Assembly: GCA_038251315.1 (NCBI GenBank)
Contig: JBBSBK010000133.1
Coordinates: forward strand, 1 to 6,808
Direction: 5' to 3'
Length of the DNA: 6,808 bases
From: JBBKXP01 sp038251315
GTDB taxonomy: Bacteria; Pseudomonadota; Alphaproteobacteria; Rhodobacterales; Rhodobacteraceae
The position numbers and the translations under genes were made by a program. A model generated the notes under the pieces. It worked only from the letters and a program-made list of their open reading frames with translations. It did not search any database and had not been told where the DNA came from. Shown here piece after piece: positions 5,545 through 6,808 of this stretch (positions are counted from its first letter, which is position 1; every line of letters begins with the position of its first letter).

Positions 5545-6092
5545 CCCGCACGCGCCTGTAAGATGGGTCTTGACCCATCGCTCCCGCCAAACCCCGCCGC
5601 AGCGCCGGTCGGCAGGACCACCCCGCGGCGCAGATCGCGATGCACCGACGCATAAGGCCAGTCCTGCACCCGCGCCACCAGCCCGGCCTGTACCGGGGCT
5701 TGCAGGATCAACCGATGATGCGCGTCGAAGTCGGCGGGATCCGTGATCGCGTGTTCCCAGAACCTGCGTTGCCAGATCCCCTTTTCCCCACGCAGCGCCA
5801 GTGACGGCGACAGATGCGCCGGGGCATCGACATGGCGCGAAAACGTCGCCTTGATCAGCCGCCAGCGGGCCGAAAAATCGGCGTCGTCGACCGGCAGGGT
5901 CCAGATCATGTGCAGGTGGTCGGGCAACACCACGGCGGCGTCGATGCTGAATGGCCAACGCGCCTGCGCTGCGGCGAAACAGTCGCGCAGCAGGGCGATC
6001 CGGCGCACCAGCAGATCTGATCGGCGGTCAGCGAGCCGCACCGTGAAAAAGAAAGTCCCGCCGGGGATGTAAAGGCGTCGGTATGCTGTCAT
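5541..6092 (-). CDS. rayT: REP-associated tyrosine transposase (RAYT), catalytic Tyr apparently missing
   Basis: RAYTs are IS200/IS605-related Y1-HUH nucleases that bind and cleave single-stranded REP hairpins. The 183-residue product matches the E. coli RayT pattern: YRRLYIPGGTFFFTV (4-18), the HUH metal pair H59 and H61 in VVLPDHLHMIWTLP (54-67), FSARWRLIK (73-81) and IWQRRFWEHAI (106-116). In E. coli RayT the nucleophile lies in HVDYIYINPVKHG; here the aligned stretch is HHRLILQAPVQAG (125-137), so Leu128 stands where the catalytic Tyr belongs and the usual Asn before Pro is Ala. Y147 in DWPYASVHR belongs to a different conserved motif. The frame is otherwise intact. The C-terminal tail (172-179) is encoded by REP unit 2 and the stop lies in a 9-bp repeat. 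No ribosome site is evident before ATG 6090-6092. Probably a domesticated or decaying enzyme. Confidence 0.88.
   Translation of the reverse strand: MTAYRRLYIPGGTFFFTVRLADRRSDLLVRRIALLRDCFAAAQARWPFSIDAAVVLPDHLHMIWTLPVDDADFSARWRLIKATFSRHVDAPAHLSPSLALRGEKGIWQRRFWEHAITDPADFDAHHRLILQAPVQAGLVARVQDWPYASVHRDLRRGVVLPTGAAAGFGGSDGSRPILQARAG
5558..5578 (+). repeat. REP-like unit 2 (plus orientation)
   Basis: Head GTAAG (5558-5562), stem ATGGGTC, loop TT, GACCCAT (5563-5578): perfect 7-bp stem. It differs from unit 4 at one base, in the loop. It lies inside the 3' end of the RAYT reading frame and encodes, in antisense, residues about 172-179 of the protein. Confidence 0.85.
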
Positions 6093-6122
6093 CGGGACAG
6101 CTTGCGGTGGGAGCGGTTAACC

Positions 6123-6143
6123 TTGGGTTAAAACCCAGCTTAC
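6123..6143 (-). repeat. REP-like unit 3 (minus orientation)
   Basis: Read on the minus strand: head GTAAG (6143-6139), C, stem TGGGTT, loop TT, AACCCA, A (6138-6123). The stem is 6 bp, with a C/A mismatch where units 1, 2 and 4 have a seventh pair. It lies 30 bp upstream of the RAYT start. Confidence 0.75.
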
Positions 6144-6163
6144 CATTTGAAAGATGTCGAGAA

Positions 6164-6184
6164 GTAAGATGGGTCTCGACCCAT
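6164..6184 (+). repeat. REP-like unit 4 (plus orientation)
   Basis: Head GTAAG (6164-6168), stem ATGGGTC, loop TC, GACCCAT (6169-6184): perfect 7-bp stem. It starts 20 bases after unit 3 and ends five bases from the irr stop codon, so it would form the 3' hairpin of an irr transcript. There is no T-run, so it is not an obvious intrinsic terminator. Confidence 0.85.
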
Positions 6185-6189
6185 CCCCC

Positions 6190-6621
6190 TCAGGTGCGCC
6201 GCAGCCGGATCACCACATCGACGGCGGCGATCTCGGCCCCCGCGGGCGCGCAAGGCAGGCGGGTGATCTCAAGCTGGTCGGCAGGCGCGTCGGTCAGTTG
6301 CGCGGTGTCTTCCCAATAAAAATGCGGATGGTCGGTCATGTTGGTGTCGAAATAGCTTTTCGACCCGTCCACCGTGATCTCTCGCATCAGGCCTGCATCG
6401 CAGAATGCCTTGAGCGTGTTGTAGACCGTCGCCAGCGACACCTGTTCGCCCGCACTATCCGCGGCATCGAACAACCATTCCGCCGTCACATGCCGGTCAT
6501 GCCCGTCACCGACCAACAGCGTCGCCAGCGCCACCCGCTGCCGGGTCGGGCGCAGGTCGGCGCGGGCCAGCCAGTCGGCGCCACGGCGCGTTTTGGTGTC
6601 TGATGTCGGATCGTTCTGCAT
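6190..6621 (-). CDS. irr: Iron response regulator Irr (Fur family)
   Basis: Irr is a cytoplasmic Fur-family DNA-binding regulator of alphaproteobacteria that responds to haem/iron status and represses or activates haem, iron-storage and iron-sulphur genes. The product has 143 residues, normal length. The N-terminal winged helix is plain: LRPTRQRVALATLL (23-36), HVTAEWLF (44-51), VSLATVYNTLKAF (61-73). Then DGSKSYFDTN (85-94) and DHPHFYWED (97-105), where classical Fur has a His-rich metal site; the reduced His content fits Irr rather than Fur, Zur or PerR. No N-terminal haem-regulatory CP motif (GCPWHD in Bradyrhizobium) is present, so any haem response must use other residues such as H98/H100. 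It is divergent from fabA, as I remember in other Rhodobacteraceae. ATG 6619-6621 is the only reasonable start and has no ribosome site; see the promoter entry. Confidence 0.92.
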   Translation of the reverse strand: MQNDPTSDTKTRRGADWLARADLRPTRQRVALATLLVGDGHDRHVTAEWLFDAADSAGEQVSLATVYNTLKAFCDAGLMREITVDGSKSYFDTNMTDHPHFYWEDTAQLTDAPADQLEITRLPCAPAGAEIAAVDVVIRLRRT

Positions 6622-6629
6622 TATGTGCC

Positions 6630-6659
6630 AATATATCGGTCAAATCCCGCAGGTTTCAA
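6630..6659 (-). promoter_or_regulatory. Strong candidate irr promoter, probably giving a leaderless mRNA
   Basis: Minus strand TTGAAA (6654-6659), 18-base spacer, TATATT (6630-6635): each box matches the sigma-70 consensus at five of six positions. Only eight bases (GGCACATA) separate the -10 box from the irr ATG. With initiation six to nine bases after the -10 box, transcription would begin at or within about three bases of the start codon, consistent with the missing Shine-Dalgarno. Confidence 0.65.
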
Positions 6660-6694
6660 ATGGAATCGTGTCTGCCGCCACCGGCCCAGCGCCC

Positions 6695-6724
6695 TTGCCC
6701 ATGTTTGCACCGGGGTGCTAGACC
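6695..6724 (+). promoter_or_regulatory. Candidate fabA promoter containing a small inverted repeat
   Basis: TTGCCC (6695-6700), 18-base spacer, TAGACC (6719-6724) in GCTAGACC. The match to consensus is weak, but its position 34 bp before the fabA ATG is suitable. The spacer holds GCACC-GG-GGTGC (6707-6718), which could be an operator half-site pair or chance. Confidence 0.35.
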
Positions 6725-6758
6725 GATGAAAACAGTGACGACGGGGACGACAAGACAT

Positions 6759-6808
6759 ATGACCACCTACCCCAAGAGTTTCGACCGCGACGCCTTGCTG
6801 GCCTGCGC
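6759..6808 (+). CDS. fabA: 3-hydroxyacyl-[ACP] dehydratase/isomerase FabA, first 16 codons
   Basis: Only MTTYPKSFDRDALLAC plus two bases of the next codon lie in the window. YP.SFDR..LLACA is how FabA proteins of this group start, before the hot-dog fold. FabA introduces the double bond for unsaturated fatty acids in type II fatty acid synthesis, together with FabB. The divergent irr gene supports the call, since an irr/fabA pair is a recurring Rhodobacteraceae arrangement in my memory. GGGGA (6743-6747) lies 11 bases before the ATG, rather far for a ribosome site. The catalytic residues lie outside the window, so integrity cannot be judged. Confidence 0.8.
   Translation, partial: MTTYPKSFDRDALLAC

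Larger units (their letters stand above)
5506..6184. mobile_element. RAYT gene flanked by two REP pairs (REP/BIME island)
   Basis: The island consists of a RAYT gene (5541-6092, minus) with one inverted pair of REP-like hairpins on each side. Both pairs have the same order: a minus-oriented unit, then a plus-oriented unit with their GTAAG heads facing each other. The pairs are therefore direct repeats of each other about 617 bp apart, and flank the transposase as expected for RAYT genes and their cognate REPs. No terminal inverted repeats or target-site duplication of a classical insertion sequence are visible. It sits between the plus-strand gene ending at 5455 and the 3' end of irr. Confidence 0.8.

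Noticed and set aside
5452..5958. Second minus-strand frame of 168 codons overlapping the RAYT gene
   Set aside because: Out-of-frame overlap. Its SRVSRVSRVS run comes from the 9-bp tandem repeat, not from a real protein repeat.
5506..6184. CRISPR array or classical insertion sequence
   Set aside because: The repeats are self-complementary hairpins in inverted pairs around a RAYT gene, with no regular spacers, no terminal inverted repeats and no target duplication.
6154..6603. Plus-strand open frame of 149 codons opposite irr
   Set aside because: Antisense to a clear Fur-family gene with its own promoter; no motif.
6622..6758. Irr or Fur operator between irr and fabA
   Set aside because: I looked for an AT-rich dyad such as TTAGAA...TTCTAA and found none. 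The only dyad is the GC-rich GCACC-GG-GGTGC, which does not resemble known iron boxes.

Overview
The window looks like chromosomal DNA from an alphaproteobacterium, most likely Rhodobacteraceae (roseobacter group). The basis is high GC content, close protein-level resemblance of PhoH, YbeY, MiaB and Irr to roseobacter homologues as I remember them, and an irr/fabA divergent pair of the type found in that family. No database search was possible, so the placement rests on recognition alone.

Layout. The left two thirds (positions 1-4477) read on the minus strand: miaB (tRNA methylthiotransferase), then an operon-like pair of envelope genes (an OmpA-domain protein and a small lipoprotein), then a strong intrinsic terminator, then phoH, ybeY and the beginning of a corC-like gene. 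miaB, phoH, ybeY and corC form a well-known bacterial housekeeping neighbourhood for tRNA modification and rRNA/ribosome quality control. Here it is interrupted by the envelope pair. The corC-like frame loses its family resemblance after about 69 residues and stops at 83, so it looks broken or truncated.

From 4589 to 5455 one plus-strand gene, divergent from miaB, encodes a conserved roseobacter protein of uncertain function (possibly glycosyltransferase-like). Positions 5506-6184 hold a small mobile-DNA island: a REP-associated tyrosine transposase (RAYT) gene on the minus strand, flanked on each side by a matching pair of inverted REP-like hairpins that share the head GTAAG. The RAYT keeps its HxH metal site but appears to lack the catalytic tyrosine.

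The right end holds irr (Fur-family iron/haem-responsive regulator, minus strand) with a near-consensus promoter placed so that the mRNA is probably leaderless or nearly so. The first 16 codons of fabA diverge from it (plus strand).

The most interesting material is the RAYT/REP island, and the two envelope proteins that share a 33-residue module of the form IWxDxDGCxHW..DDGxEG...AR...VC. There are no rRNA or tRNA genes, CRISPR arrays or insertion sequences with classical terminal repeats. No stretch over 300 bases lacks a gene.
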